From: Citrus sinensis
Taxonomy: Eukaryota; Streptophyta; Magnoliopsida; Sapindales; Rutaceae
Length of the DNA stretch: 64,000 nt
Direction of reading: 5' to 3'
Assembly (NCBI RefSeq): GCF_022201045.2
Contig: NC_068557.1
Coordinates: forward strand, 32,217,501 to 32,281,500
Position numbers and translations under genes: made by a program. Below the pieces are notes generated by a model. That model saw only the letters and a program-made list of their open reading frames with translations. It ran no database searches and was not told the DNA's origin. Position 1 is the first letter of the stretch, and every line of letters starts with the position of its first letter. Of this stretch, positions 41,038 through 53,982 are shown in pieces.

Positions 41038-43572
41038 TCATGGCATCAAGAGGGGGCTTCCTTCCTTGATGAAAACAAAGACGCTGCCAGCATCTGCCCT
41101 TGAAATCCGAAGATCTTCATCAAGGTATGTGGTTAGCAACCATGATTGAGCATTGCTGTTAGAGATAGAGAACTTCAAAGGTGGTTGGCTAGAAATGGTC
41201 TTTGCAACAGATGAAGCTGTGTCTTGGACTGAAGAGAGTATGCCTTTGAAGGGTGAGAGATCAATCTTTTGTCCCAAGAATTCGACATTTTCCGGTATCA
41301 CTAGTGAATCAGTTACCTGAGGCGTCCCAATGATACCTTCCTCGAACTTGATCTGAACAAAGAAGGAAAAAAAAGTGATTTAGAGCCAAATCCAGAGCTA
41401 CTCTCACCCATCCATTGGTTCACCTGACAGTGGAAGTCGGATACTAGCAAACGTGTTGGTATATAAAAATCCTCACAGGGGGCATATAAACAGAACTTTA
41501 ACCTTAAGCCATTTAGAAACACAGAAAGACAAAGGGTTTGAGCTTAGACAAAGGGTTTGAGCTTTCACGACTTGCACAAACATGACCAAGAAAAGGAATT
41601 TATACATTGTAAATCATATTTATGACCTTTAAGGCATAATTGACAACACAATAGTGAAATGAACCTGCACACGCTTGGGGCTCCGCACTTCAAACTTGGC
41701 ATTGGTACTAATGGAAGTTGTAGCCAATGGCCCAGCAAACCGGATGGAGTTCTGGACCGTGAAGTTCTCTGAGTCAATTGTCTGAGATATCTCCTCCACC
41801 CTCGCCAATGGCAATGTTCCCCTTGACAACAACGGAAACAAACCTGAAAAAGATGTGTACCTGCATTGCCAATCCATTTTACATCAAGAAAATCACAACC
41901 TCTTTTGCTACTCGCAAATTTTAATCTCAATCTTTTTGGCCAACAGACTTGATATAGTTTCCCAAAAAGTTACAGGAACAGCAAGCCTTAAAAGTCTAGA
42001 AAATGCATAATATCAATTTAAAAGCAAAGTCACAATATATAAACAAGAATGTTGGATAATTGAGTTAATTACAAATTTGATATAAATTGGGTTGACAAAA
42101 ACTTCTCAAATGTGATCAAACCAAGCCATGTTATAGCTCTGGCTGTTTCCCGTCACTCCAGAGCACCCAAAGCCGGGAGGACAAACTGCCAAACCTTTAT
42201 GGGACTTGTTTCATCAACATGTGCACAACATAATGGTTTTTATCTTGAATTATTGAACTTCCAAACCATGTCTACTAATAGCATCAAACAACTTAACGAA
42301 ACATGAGATACCGTACATAACTTTTCCACAATCATCTGGGGCAGTCAGATGAATACTTAAAAGATACACCAACTCAACTGCAATTTTCTGCTTCACTTAA
42401 TAAGGTTTCTAGTAACTGATTCATAATTCATCCATCTTGCAGATGAAAGCCTATTGGTGATCGAACTAAAAATTGCCATTGTTGTATTCAAAATTTTTAT
42501 CTAAATTTTACAAACGCAGCTGCAGATAAGAGTTTAACAAGCCTCTAGAAATCTTTAATAACAGAAATACTAACTTCCCAGTGATCAGAGATATACCTCT
42601 TAAGACCTAAGAGCGTGACCAAATAAACTAGTAAAAAAATATCAATTTTTTTTTTTTTTTAAAAGAAGAACCTCATCGATTGTTTGTTCAGAAACCATAG
42701 CAAATGGAATAAAACATTTTCGGTTATATTTTCATTGGAACAAGATCCTCTCCTGATCTGAGCACTACTAAACTTTTAAGGATCTTTTGCCATATGTGTT
42801 TTAGTGGTAATGTATGGGTAAAATTTAACTTCTTTTACTTTTTTATTTATTAACAACTAAGATTGAGTTATTTGCTCAGAACATGCTCAGATCAGGAGCG
42901 AATATCCATTTTCATTTCGGGGACTAATTATGTAAGCCTCAACTAAAATAATTTCCTAACTGATTAAATAAGCTTCGATTGACCAGAGGTCCAATTTTGC
43001 TAGTCATTACCAAAAAAAAAACGCAAATACGAAACTTTCCAAAATCTATTTGTTTCCATAAATTTTTTCAGCAAACAAATAAAAAATGAAACATGAAACA
43101 TGAAAACTTACACAAGAATCCATTTGGCATTTAGCAGAGTTAAGGCCTCGGTGGGAGCCGGGGTTGGATTCTTAGCCTCAAGCTGCGTAATAAGCTCAAC
43201 GATCTCAGCCCTCGTCTCACTTGTGGCATTCAATCCACGATCGGTCCCATAAAACGAATCCACAAGCGCTTTCTTCAAATTATCAATCTCTGTAACTTCT
43301 TTTGGGCTCTCCTCCTCTGCCACCGCCAGAGCGCCACCTTCCTCCTTCTCCTTCTCCGGGCCCCACTCATCATCATCGGCAGCCCGAGTTAGAACCAGCG
43401 GCCTGGCCCGAGTGAATCCTTGGATTGAAAGAAATGATTTCTTGGCGAGACTCCGTGAAATTCGAACCGAGTTCAAAGGAAGAATTGAAGGCTTCGAGGT
43501 GAACTGATTGTGTGGTGGGTTTTGTGAAAGAGTCTTGCACGGGAACTGGTTGGTTTGAGATATTGAAGCCAT
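41038..43572 (-). CDS. FBN1: Plastid lipid-associated protein / fibrillin (FBN1, CitPAP-like)
   Basis: Fibrillins coat plastoglobules and carotenoid fibrils in chloroplasts and chromoplasts and help protect photosynthesis under stress (family knowledge). Three exons: 43112-43572, 41665-41860 and 41038-41352, totalling 972 nt (323 aa). The start is the ATG at 43572, because an upstream in-frame ATG at 43605 would add a Cys-rich extension ahead of the transit peptide. Residues 1 to about 58 are Ser/Thr/Arg-rich and nearly acid-free, a plastid transit peptide. An acidic linker (66-88) precedes the PAP/fibrillin domain (about 95-315) with [38 protein letters not shown] and the conserved C-terminal [21 protein letters not shown] recognise it as near-identical to Citrus CitPAP. 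Two ACGT elements lie 215-240 bp upstream. Intron 1 contains a MITE. Confidence 0.96.
42737..42907. mobile_element. Mutator-like MITE, copy 2 (171 bp), inside FBN1 intron 1
   Basis: A perfect 9-bp TSD, ATTTTCATT, lies at 42728-42736 and 42908-42916. Inverted ends: GGAACAAGATCCTCTCCTGA on the left, with TCTGAGC just after it, and GCTCAGATCAGGAGCGAATA ending TCC on the right. It shares its sequence with the copy at 22799-22957, so the two TSDs independently define the family ends. Nine-base duplications are characteristic of Mutator-like elements. Confidence 0.88.
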
Positions 43573-45988
43573 TAGCTTTTCCAAAAACACACAGTTACAA
43601 CACACACAGTTTTCACCAACAGAGGAACTAGAAAAACACAGAAACCAATTTCAATTCTAACAGAAATTTGTCCGAAATGTATAGTTGTGTTAATGTGCAG
43701 TTTGGAGACGACTTTGTCCTCGTATTTATTGTCGTTCTTTGTTATGATCCTGAGGGCAATATTGGTTGTTGAGATTTGCATTCAGACACGTGGACACTTG
43801 TTTTCTTGACACGTAAACGACAAGTGAGCTGACGAAGTTGGACTTTGGAGCCATTAATTAATTAAAGAAATAAGACAAACAAGATCATTGTCCTCCTTGT
43901 GCATTTGAGGCTGGGAAATTTTGAAACTGGTAATTCAAGTTTATTGGTTTGTATGATCTGCCGCGCGTACGATTGACCTCTCGATTCTTCTTTTAGCCCC
44001 CATCTGTTTTGTTTCCATACTTGGTAAAAAAATATCTTTGCACTCGTGTAGCCCGTGCTTTGGGTTTATTTCATTTTTTTTCAAAAAAAATTATCAACTT
44101 AAATTAAACTCTAAAAAACTTAAATTGGGATTATTACATTTGAATCATGAAGTTTTTGCCTGTTGAGAAAATGACCCGATGTTATTATCGATGGCATTCT
44201 GTTTTCAAGCGTACGACAAGTCGTCCTTGCGATTAAAAGGCAAACGAATGCAGAAAAACACTATGTTTCACTTCAAAAAGGCTTAGTCCTTAGCAAAGCA
44301 AATACTGGCCCATGTTGTGCCACAAGTACGGGCCGCATGCAATGTTGATGGGCTGGCCCAAGTCTTACTACCCAACATCCATTTCTTGTGGTAAGACTGA
44401 GATCGAAATAGCGAGGCGCGAATATGTATTATTATATTATAGTTGTGATATTATCAAACAGGAAGAATGAGAAACGAAAGAAACAGCTTATGAGATCACA
44501 AACTATAGAAAAAACATGCAACGCTTCCAAACTCCAAAGATGATATCATCCATGAGTATTCAAAGTTCAAAAAAAAAAAAAAAAAACAAACAAACAAACA
44601 AAGCAGAGCGGTGAGCTTTTGGGGTAGCTATATTATTGTTTTAGTTAATGGAAACACAGTGTATTGTGGAAAGTCCTTATAATTGATGGATTCTTTAAGC
44701 CAATCATTGATCCTAACTAATTAATAGGGATATTATAATGAGAAGCGCTGAAGAAATTTGACTAGAATGCCAATAATTTGAATTAAAAAACTAATTAAAA
44801 TATATTTAATTATTCACGCAAATGATGATTGGGGTGATGGTACCACACCTAATTAGGCCACTAAAAAGACTAAGCCGGGCCCAATTGATGCATGTGATTG
44901 TGGTTAACAATCAAATAGTGTATAAAACTTTTTACTCATTATCCAATTCTAATGTTTGAAAATAGGAAATTCAAAAGGCTTAAATTATGTCACTTTATTT
45001 GAAAAATAATAATGAGTATCCCATTATATATATATAACATATAACATACAACATTGGATTGCATAATTAGTGGTGGGTGTCAGCTGGTAAAATTTTACCA
45101 ATCATGCCGTGCTGCTACCCTCCGCAAAGACTGCATTTTTCAATAACAGTATGGTGGTGCTTTCGTTTCATAAGAAAACAAGCTCAATAATTGCTCAAAT
45201 GTAATCAGATTTTATATGAAATGAGAGATAGGGTTAGCGATGGATCTTTAGATTCTGCTTGGAAAAAAGGAAACTGGAAAGTGCCACTTGGCAACAAGAC
45301 CTCGGCAAATACGCCGGCTTGAATGGCTTTTTGACTTCATTTTTGGCTGGCGACCATTTATGCTCAAGAAAGCTACCAGATTTCAAGCTCATGCTAACTA
45401 GTAACTACTAAAATATTGTCAAGTTCAGTAATAAACTAATAATATTCTTCCTTAATAAAGAAGCTTAAGTAACGATCTAGTTAGTGCTAAATAGTACTTA
45501 ATCCAGAACTCCCAACCCCAAGAAAGAACGAGAAGAAGAAGAAACCCTGTCAAGCATTCACATTTGATTCGACATTATTTCCCCTCTCCTTCCGCTTATT
45601 GCTTCTTTTGTTCTCTTCTTCTCTTTCTATTTCGTCCTGGTTTGAGTCTTAGAGCTGGCCATGACCATGAGCTCACTACCTCAGTATTTATTCATTTATT
45701 GTCACCCTTTACAACTAAGCACTCTTTGTTTTCTTAGGATTCTCTATCCTTCACTTATTATCAATTAAAACCTAGAGGCGGAGCCTTAAGTTTTAATTTC
45801 AATTCTTTGAAGAAACTCACGAGACTTATATGGTCACACTAAAGTTACCAAACCCTTCAATTCAAAACAGTATGTCAAATGTTATCTTAAAAATCTTAAA
45901 TTCTCAGGCTCTTTTTATATGATATAAACAATGCTTCTGTAGGTTTTAGTATTTTGAGTTGTATTTTGGGTTCTGGGTAAGCGTAAAA
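43573..45988. other. Intergenic region between FBN1 and RING genes (divergent promoters)
   Basis: The left about 250 bp is the FBN1 leader and promoter with two ACGT elements. The middle is AT-rich and featureless. The sequence at 45530-45660 is CT-rich and may be leader or promoter of the RING gene. No other gene is supported. Confidence 0.55.
43786..43815 (-). promoter_or_regulatory. Paired ABRE-like ACGT elements upstream of FBN1
   Basis: ACACGTGG at 43786-43793 and GACACGTA at 43808-43815 lie 22 bp apart (start to start), 214-243 bp upstream of the FBN1 ATG. Closely paired ACGT elements are the typical abscisic-acid response arrangement, and fibrillin genes are known to respond to abscisic acid and drought. 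Regulation is inferred from motif and position. Confidence 0.5.
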
Positions 45989-46681
45989 ATGAGTCAACTA
46001 CGTGTAATATTGCAGGAATCGCTTGACAGAGAAAGAGAGACGATAACGATCCTGGCTCTGCTGAGGGAGAAAATGGACGGTGTCGATTCAATCAGGAGGG
46101 GGAGGGGGAGAAATCTAAAGGAACGGCTAGGATTAAAAAGCATGGGTTGTTGTGGGGCCACCTGCGGTTTCAGACCTAACACGATTAACTTAAGCGACAG
46201 TGAAGGCGAAGAACAGCAGCAGCGACACCTCAACCAAGAACGATCAACCAGTTCGGCTCAGAACCAACCGGATAATGAAACGGTTCCGGTTTGCATGAGC
46301 CGGATTCCGTTGATTTCGAGTGGAATGAATCTAGCAGCGGCGCTGGCTGCAGAGAGACATTTGCGGTCAGCTGACGGCACAAACCCGGCGGGCCCCACGG
46401 TTATTAATAATGACCATAATGTGGGTCCTACGGGAACAAAACGGGGAACGCCGTTGAGGGTTTCGCTGATGAGACTGTTGGCGGAAACGGAGGGCTGTGA
46501 TGGGGAAGAGAAAGCGGGGAATGATTCGATGTGCTGCGTGTGCATGGGGAGGAAAAAAGGCGCAGCGTTCATCCCATGTGGGCACACATTTTGTAGGGTG
46601 TGTTCGAGGGAAATGTGGTTGAATCGAGGCTCTTGTCCACTCTGCAACCGTTCAATCCTCGAAATTCTCGATATTTTCTAA
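45989..46681 (+). CDS. C3HC4 RING-finger protein, probable E3 ubiquitin ligase
   Basis: Likely an E2-recruiting ubiquitin ligase (family inference). Intronless. I start at the ATG at 45989 (230 aa), because the upstream ATG at 45959 adds ten hydrophobic residues with no family support. The N-terminal half is charged and polar, with REKMDGVDSI, an RRGRGR cluster and GCCGATCGF. A helix around MNLAAALAAERH precedes the linker, and PLRVSLMRLLAETEG comes next. The RING is at the extreme C-terminus with all eight ligands: C182, C185, C197, H199, C202, C205, C216 and C219. IPCGHTFCRVC and CPLCNR are unmistakable. No transmembrane segment. Position beside fibrillin matches an Arabidopsis RING gene (about At4g03965, from memory). 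Target unknown. Confidence 0.9.
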   Translation: MSQLRVILQESLDRERETITILALLREKMDGVDSIRRGRGRNLKERLGLKSMGCCGATCGFRPNTINLSDSEGEEQQQRHLNQERSTSSAQNQPDNETVPVCMSRIPLISSGMNLAAALAAERHLRSADGTNPAGPTVINNDHNVGPTGTKRGTPLRVSLMRLLAETEGCDGEEKAGNDSMCCVCMGRKKGAAFIPCGHTFCRVCSREMWLNRGSCPLCNRSILEILDIF

Positions 46682-47224
46682 TGATGGCATTTGATCACTG
46701 ATGATCATCATCATGACGCTGACGGTGATGGTGCCTCGACACTCACGTGGGATTGTACTGAATCACCGGTTGTCTTAGCTTTAGCGGAGATAAAGAGTAG
46801 TTGCAAGAAAGAATTTCACTTTTTTTTTTTTTTAAATTAGAAAAAGTCATGATTCAAATGATAAATAAACATGCAAGGGACATTGTCCGTCAATACAATC
46901 GGTTCTTTGCATCTTTAAGCCTTCTTGGTTAAGAAATGGGCATCAGCTTTAGAAATTCTAAAAATGTATTGTATCCGAACACTTATTCCAGTAGTTACAA
47001 AATAAATAGAGACCTCATAAAAAAAAAATTCGCCTAAGATTCCAAACAGTCTAAAGCCGGCCCTGTATCCGAACACTTTTAAAATCTTTTTTTTTTCCAT
47101 CTCATAATTCGAAAAATACCCCAAAAATTTCTGCCTTTGCTATCCTTTTTGTTGTCAGTTAGCTCTGCAAACCTCTTGGGTCTTGGCAATCTGTTTTAAA
47201 AATGACACACGATAAATCTGCGTC

Positions 47225-47640
47225 CTTTGTTAACTGCATTCCCACTTAATAACTTCAGCTTCCGCAAATACCACATTATCGCGATATTTAGGAGTTTTTT
47301 TTTTTTGTAGTTGCTACCACAATCTTGTCACTAGAATCTCTTATAACAGCACCTAGCCCTGCTCTCTGATTTTTCACATCAATAGCAGCACCCACATTGG
47401 CCTTAAGCCATCCAAAAGATGGAGGTCTCTACTGATTGTTCTTGGCTGGTTTCTCAATCTATGCTCCACCTTTCAATTTGACTCTTTTGAAAGACTTTAC
47501 TACTGCTTCTGCTTTGGCAAATGACAGTAGAGGATTTTCCTTCTTTCCTTCAAAGAAAGCGATTTCTTGTATTTCTGGCAACCCACCAAATGTCATATCT
47601 GCAAATATCGCAAATCATAATTCACACAAACTTTAATAAA
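47225..47640 (-). pseudogene. Decayed retroelement RNase H-like fragment
   Basis: On the minus strand, pieces in the same general direction read LLSFAKAEAVVKSFKRV, then RPPSFGWLKANVGAAIDVKN and RAGLGAVIRDSSDKIVVA, the linker and start of an RVT_3 RNase H domain of plant LINE-type elements. In-frame stops, an A-run insertion (opposite 47296-47306) and frame changes break it. The first catalytic Asp position reads Gly (NVGAAI where NVDAAI is usual). It is dead. Confidence 0.78.
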
Positions 47641-50344
47641 CTTAATTGATATTAATCCTTAGTGGTTAATAAAAACTTGCATTTATATATTATTGTAGGA
47701 ACGTATTCTTACAATGTGGAATCTATATAATAATACTTATCTAAACTATTTGTAACACTTGATCATTAAAATTTGTGGCCACATTTCATTCGTTAAATTG
47801 TTTATTGAATGATAATATTTATCAATAATTTATTTGCAAATATAGATATAATAAAAGAAATCATTAGTATAAATAGTGACTTAGGGGTAAATATATGATT
47901 GCAAATACATGATATTTATCATGGGCTTAAGTTTAATTACGAGAATTGAATAGAGAGTCAATTAAATGGTTATTAATGGTCTAAGACCGAGCCTAATATT
48001 AATTAAATGGAGTCTTAATTAATTGGGATTTTATTTAGTTACATGGGTCACTAGAGTGTAGTCTTGATCTGTCAATGGAATAGTTTAAGATTAATACTAG
48101 TTTTTGTGTGTCATGAAATGATTGAACCTTAACTGTTAAGTTAGAGTTAGAAAGTCCATGGGTCAACAATCCCTCTGTTAGCTTAATTTCTAATTGAACT
48201 GTAACTCTAATAAATGTCTAAATAAAGGAGAGAAAAAAAAAACATAATATGACTCTAATCAATGTCTAAATAAAGGGGAGAAAAAATTAAAACAAACATA
48301 ATATTTAGATGCATAAATTTTTCTCTATGAAACAAAAGACGATGTTCTACGATTTTTCATCTCTTACATTGAAATTAGGGTTTACTGTAAGCCCACACAT
48401 GTGAGGAAGATGATTAAGGATGGCAAAGAAGACTACAACCAATTTTGCAAATTTTCTAATCCTATGCATGTATACATAATCAAGAAAAAGACCAAGGGTT
48501 CTATTGATTTTATTAAATAGAAAAATCATTTTTCTAGGTCTGATTACTCAGCAAAACCATCAAGTGTAAGGTTTAAAGCCTTGGATCTCTTCCTTTCAAA
48601 TAAGAGACTTTATTATCTTAACACCTATAAATAATTTTTTACACCTATATTTAACCTAATACTAATCCAATCCTCTCTCCACTCATGTAATGTAAGCCTA
48701 TGATTACTTCCTTAATATAAATTTTATGTAATGGTGTTACTTACTATCACAAGTAAAAATTTCGTGAAAATACACATGCTTATTGGGCTTTGTTCGTTAA
48801 CATAATAATAGATTACTAGAAATTTGCTAATAAAACTATTTTGTTAGTAATTGAATAGGAGTTATTTTCAAAAGAAAAACGACGATAAGCTGGCGAGTGG
48901 TAATAATGTGAATAAATATTTATTCTCGTTAGTATTGAAGTTCTGATCTTTTTTGACTTTGTCACGTGGTTATATACACACACATACACTTTCAATGAAA
49001 AGCACGTTCAATTTAAAAATTAAGAATATCTTAAATAAGATAACAACTATTTTACATTTTAGTTATGCTTTGCTCTATTTTCAAAAGAAGATAACGAAAT
49101 GAGTTCGGTTTAGAGAGAATTTCCTACATTTTAATTTGGAATTTCGATTTAAAATTTGTTTTATATTGATATATAAATACATATTTTGGGTTTCGAACTT
49201 CTAGCCTCTTACGCCTTATTTTAGTATTGAGGTATTATAGTATTTAAGTCATAAATGTTGTGTAAAAAAAAATTATAATTATAAAATAAAAATTTAATAT
49301 TATTTAATAAATATAATTTTAATAAAAACATTAAAAAAATTTCATCATATAAATATAAGATTAAATCAACTTAATTTTTATATTACACCTGTTGATATTT
49401 ATTAAATACTTTTGCACTGTAGGTTACTTGCACAAGAACAACCTTAATATCCAAGGGCCTTAATCTTGATAAACTTGGCAGATTCACTATTAACAAATGG
49501 GCTTAATAGTTAAAATGAAGTGAGGACTGCAGGGGGCTGGGTGCCAGTCCAGCTACAACTGCATGGCTTGGATTGCACCCACATTTGATTATGGATATGA
49601 TGAGGTCCAACGTTCCGCCATGATGCAAACGTCAAATTTTGATCAGTTTCATCGACCTTCTACGGACAGCATGCGAGGAGATCTATCTGTTACGGAAATT
49701 GTAATACATACTGGTACTTCGAATATAATGTGTTATCAAAACCCTCCTTTTCGTTGGAGCTACAGAAAGGAAGGATTTAGTTCTTTTAAAATAATCTCCA
49801 TTTTGGTGACAAACCAAACTTTTATTTTTTATTTTTATTTTTTTAATATTAATATAAAGGACAATTTTTATATAACAATAAATTACAATGCGTATACATA
49901 CAACTGATATTTATAATCAGATTATACTATTGTGACTCTTCTGTATTACTGAACAACTATCATTTACAATCAGATTATACTATTGGAACTCGTGTACATT
50001 GAGTTTCTGAAGATTTGTCTGGATTTTTAACCTTTATTAATCGAGGTGTATCCACTCAATTATGAAATACGATCTATCTAGATTTTTAACATTTATCAAT
50101 CGAGGTGTCTCCACTCAAATATGAAAATAATTAGGGAAGTACTACCATTAAGCTCTATAACATTTTTATGGAAACTCAAACTTTTGCTCTCGCATATAGT
50201 AAATGGCTCTCCCATTATGCCAAATGCCCATTAATAATGACAAACCAAACTTAGAATCTCCATTTTAGTGACAAACTAAAGTATGTCCACTTTATAAATT
50301 AATGAAATAATGAAACCTATATAAACAAATTGCCGTAATCAAAT

Positions 50345-51500
50345 CATCAATCATAGCCTCCTAAATTAGATTTGGAGTAGTAAATTCTCGATATCTAAGT
50401 CGACAGCCAATCAAATCTATTTTCAAATCAAACGCCCTTTTCACTTTCCACATACAATATAAGAAGAGAAATGACTTACCACCTAACTTATGGGTAATTA
50501 CCATATTTAGCCGTAGTAAGTAAAAGTTTATTTCTTTTTATCACAATTATCAAATAAAGAAAATAAAAGAGAAGTGGATCCTTAATCTCCGAAAGTGCCT
50601 TAAACGCATAATCATTATAGAAGGTTACATCAGTTTTTGAAAGTTAATATATGAGTGAACTATGAATTGGCCAAATCTATTTATAAGTGTTAGAAGAAAA
50701 TCAATGTCTACAAAATATGAAATAGAAGGTGAGGTAATTAATTGTACTTTGGAGGCTTTGTACGCCTCCTTTATATAGAGAACCTCTATAATACTTTTCT
50801 TAATTCAATTTGAATTAATCACCCACTTTTCTTATTTAATTTGAGTTAGTCATTCATATGCCTCATAATTTAATTCAAATTAAATAATTCAAATCACATC
50901 AAAGTTTGACATATTTAACTCTAATTTATAATTAGATCAAACAACTAATTTCAAATCAAACGTAAGAGCAATTGCTTTCACTTTCCTCAAATATGAGATA
51001 CTAGTATTTTGAAATACTAATAAATTAGACTCCAACAGAACTTACATAATCAGAACCTCCTAAATCAGATTTGGTGTAGTGGATTCTGGATATCTAAGTG
51101 GAGAGCAAATTTACTTACCATAATAAAATCATCAATCAGAACCTCCTAAATCAGATTTGGTGTGGTGGATTCTGGATATCTAAGTGGAAAGCAAATTAAA
51201 TATATTTTCAAATTCTTTTCCATTTTCCACATACAGTATAAGAAGGAAAAAGACTTACCACCTAACTCATGGGTAATTCCCATATTTAGCGGTAGTAACT
51301 ATAAGTTCATTTCTTTTTATCGTAATTATCAAATAAAGAAGATAAAAGAGAAGTAAATCCTTAATCGCCACAAGTGCCTTAAATGCATAGTCACAATAGA
51401 AGGTTGCATCAATTAATGCTTTGAAAGTTTAAGTGAACTATGAATTGGCCAAATCTATTTACAAATATTCCAAGAAAATTAATATCTACAAAATATTAAA
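50345..51500 (+). repeat. Duplicated block (about 375 bp) around an LTR-like segment
   Basis: The block 50345-50720 (CATCAATCATAGCCTCCTAA... to TCTACAAAATAT) recurs, diverged, at about 51127-51500. The first about 80 bp of the unit also recurs once more at 51046-51125, so three partial copies exist. Between them, 50752-50998 resembles part of the candidate solo LTR at 36.3-36.6 kb. The arrangement suggests nested or rearranged retroelement remains. No coding capacity. Confidence 0.7.
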
Positions 51501-51907
51501 AAGTACTCGAACTCCTGATCTAAAAATTTGAAAGGGTAAATAATGAAAGAAAGAGTATACCACATTTAGGATCTTAATTAGTGCAAAATAATGCGCTGAT
51601 AAAATATTGAGATATGATTGCATGAAACAAACACGCGCACGGGTGATTGTTCACACGAATGGGACAGCCAAAGCCAACAACGCTTTAAAAGTGGGTATCA
51701 TGAACATGGATAAGCATGGACAATTTTGTTTATTTATTTTTTTGAAATCTTCAAGAACAAACAACAACTAAAAATTGAAGAGCATTATGAAGAATGTACA
51801 ATAATTGCACTGCAGAATACAAAAGCATACGATTCTGGGTGAGTTGGGTGAGTTTGACATCGATGTTTTCCAAGTCCATGCAAGGAAAAGGAATGTCTCT
51901 TAGGAAG

Positions 51908-51941
51908 GAAAAAAGAAAAAAGAAAAAAGAAAAAAGAAAAG
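51908..51941 (+). repeat. Short tandem repeat, GAAAAAA units
   Basis: Purine-only tract with four to five 7-bp units. No gene context. Confidence 0.85.
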
Positions 51942-53854
51942 GAAACAGAAGCCTCTTTTATACGTCTTCATGACATGATCACATCGCAGCACTTAATTAG
52001 TGGAGGGGCTGAGGGAGGGAGGCTGGCTGGCTGTTGATTTTCATTTTGCAACTCTCATCAACTTTTAAAAAGTTTCTTTTGGCTGTTTACTTGATTTAAT
52101 TCGCTCGAATCTTTGTTGTGGCCTCAGCAATGTGACATAATTATAAACATACATATGCGTCGACTGTTGTTTATCTTAAAAAAAATTTTTCATGCAATTT
52201 ATCCTTCTTTTCCGGAATTGGTGAAGTTCACATCCCTCACGCTTCTGTCTTTGTGAGTTGAGAGCACTTAAAAAAAAGACATTTTTTTATGATGTTAATG
52301 GCACAACAAAGAAGGCATAATTTTAGAAATCAAAGGTGGGTCAGATAAAAACCCCAAGGCAGAAAGGGACAGTTTTGTCATGTCATTTCAATATCACTAA
52401 TTACGCATATTTTCTCATTTGATTTACTATTATTATTGTCCTAGAAAGTTTTAGGTACGCACATTACAAATATACTTGAAGAAGAACTCGACAACTACAC
52501 GGTTATTATGCGTTCAATTTCGGGTCAACTAATGTCACTTATAAACTTCTTGTTAAAAAAAAAAAATGTTTCATATATAAATTTTATAGTTAAAACACTC
52601 TTGTGATCTAAATTTATTAATTATGAATTTTGAGCATAATATCTTTATCATTAAGTCAATTTCGTTTGATTAACAATTTTTTTTTCTTTTTTAACTTATA
52701 GTTTCCTCAAATCGAATCATTTAATATCAGTAATTCTTTAAATTTTTCAACTCTTTTACCGACCACAGGGATTACGCATAATCCGCTGATTGACGTCCTC
52801 ATAATCCAACCAAAAAGTAAACACACATCAATATTTTTTGGAAAACACACACACACACGCACGCCCCAACGTCAGCTCTAATTCAACTAAATGACCCCAC
52901 AATTCTATTTTTCTAAATCCAAATTTGTCTTCAACTAATCAGCAGTTACAGCTTACAATCTTCAATTTCTGATCGCATGTACGTTTCTAGGCCCCATCTC
53001 CTCGGATTAATATTCCATTCAGCCATTTAATCTTTATTCGTCAGTCAGACTATTTGAACCAATTAAGATTAAATTTGAAAGCCGTCAATTTAGGGCTCAA
53101 GATAAGATTTATCTTACATAAAAGATCTACGAAGGTCAATAATTTATTCGTTGAGTTGCCATGAATCTCTTTGGTTAATTTTTTAATGGGAAAAGGACAG
53201 TAACCCCCTCTAAAGTTTGTGAAAAGAGAGATAAAATCCTTTAACATTTCAAAAAACATATATATAACCCTCATTTTTGTTAATAAATTTCATTTGTTTT
53301 AATAATAAATTTATTTTTAATTTACAATTACAATTATCTCTCTATAATAAGTAAATCCGTATATTAATCTATGACATGTCATCAATGACACGTATAATGA
53401 AATTAATAAATTTTTTATTAAAACTTAAAATAAAGATATAATTATTTTTTACTCAAATTATTTACTTTAAATTATGAATATATCCTTCCTAATGATAATA
53501 TGATAAAAAAATAATGAATAATAAATAAAATTAAAATTAAATTTATTTTCTTCGAGAACAAATTGAGCAAAATGAGATATTAAATATACTTATATATGGA
53601 TGAAAGGTAGACTGGGCAAATAGGAAGTAAAAATTGGGGGCCCATTAACTGAAGTCAATATATTAATTTATTTATTATAAAGACATAATAGTAATTATAA
53701 ATTAAAAAAAGAGTTTATTATAAAATAAATAAAACTTACTAACAAAAATAGAATTATGTGTCTTTTTTAAAACGCTTAGGAGTTCATCGTCGCCTTCCCT
53801 TTTTGAGTTCAAGGATTCATTATTTATTTTCCTTTTTGTGTTATATTGAATGAA

Positions 53855-53982
53855 GGTAAATATTATGTTACAATTAATGTAATATACACATTCAACAACA
53901 ACCACATAAATTATGTGGACCCATCATTTATGTGGTTGTTGTTGAGTGTGTATGTTACATTAATTGTAACATAGGAGCTCCC
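53855..53982. mobile_element. Hairpin MITE, 128 bp, Mutator-like, with 9-bp TSD
   Basis: A perfect 9-bp TSD, TTGAATGAA, flanks it at 53846-53854 and 53983-53991. Nearly the whole element is an inverted repeat: 53864-53910 pairs with 53927-53972 with only a few mismatches, around a loop of about 16 bp. Outer ends begin GG on both strands. The transcript would fold into one long hairpin. Confidence 0.85.

Noticed and set aside
46258..46647. 129-aa minus-strand frame
   Set aside because: Antisense shadow of the RING gene; the plus-strand frame has all eight zinc ligands.
49563..49907. 114-aa plus-strand frame starting MAWIAPTFDYGYDE
   Set aside because: The first 75 residues look moderately protein-like but the rest is AT-rich low complexity, with no domain and no splice support; kept out for lack of evidence.
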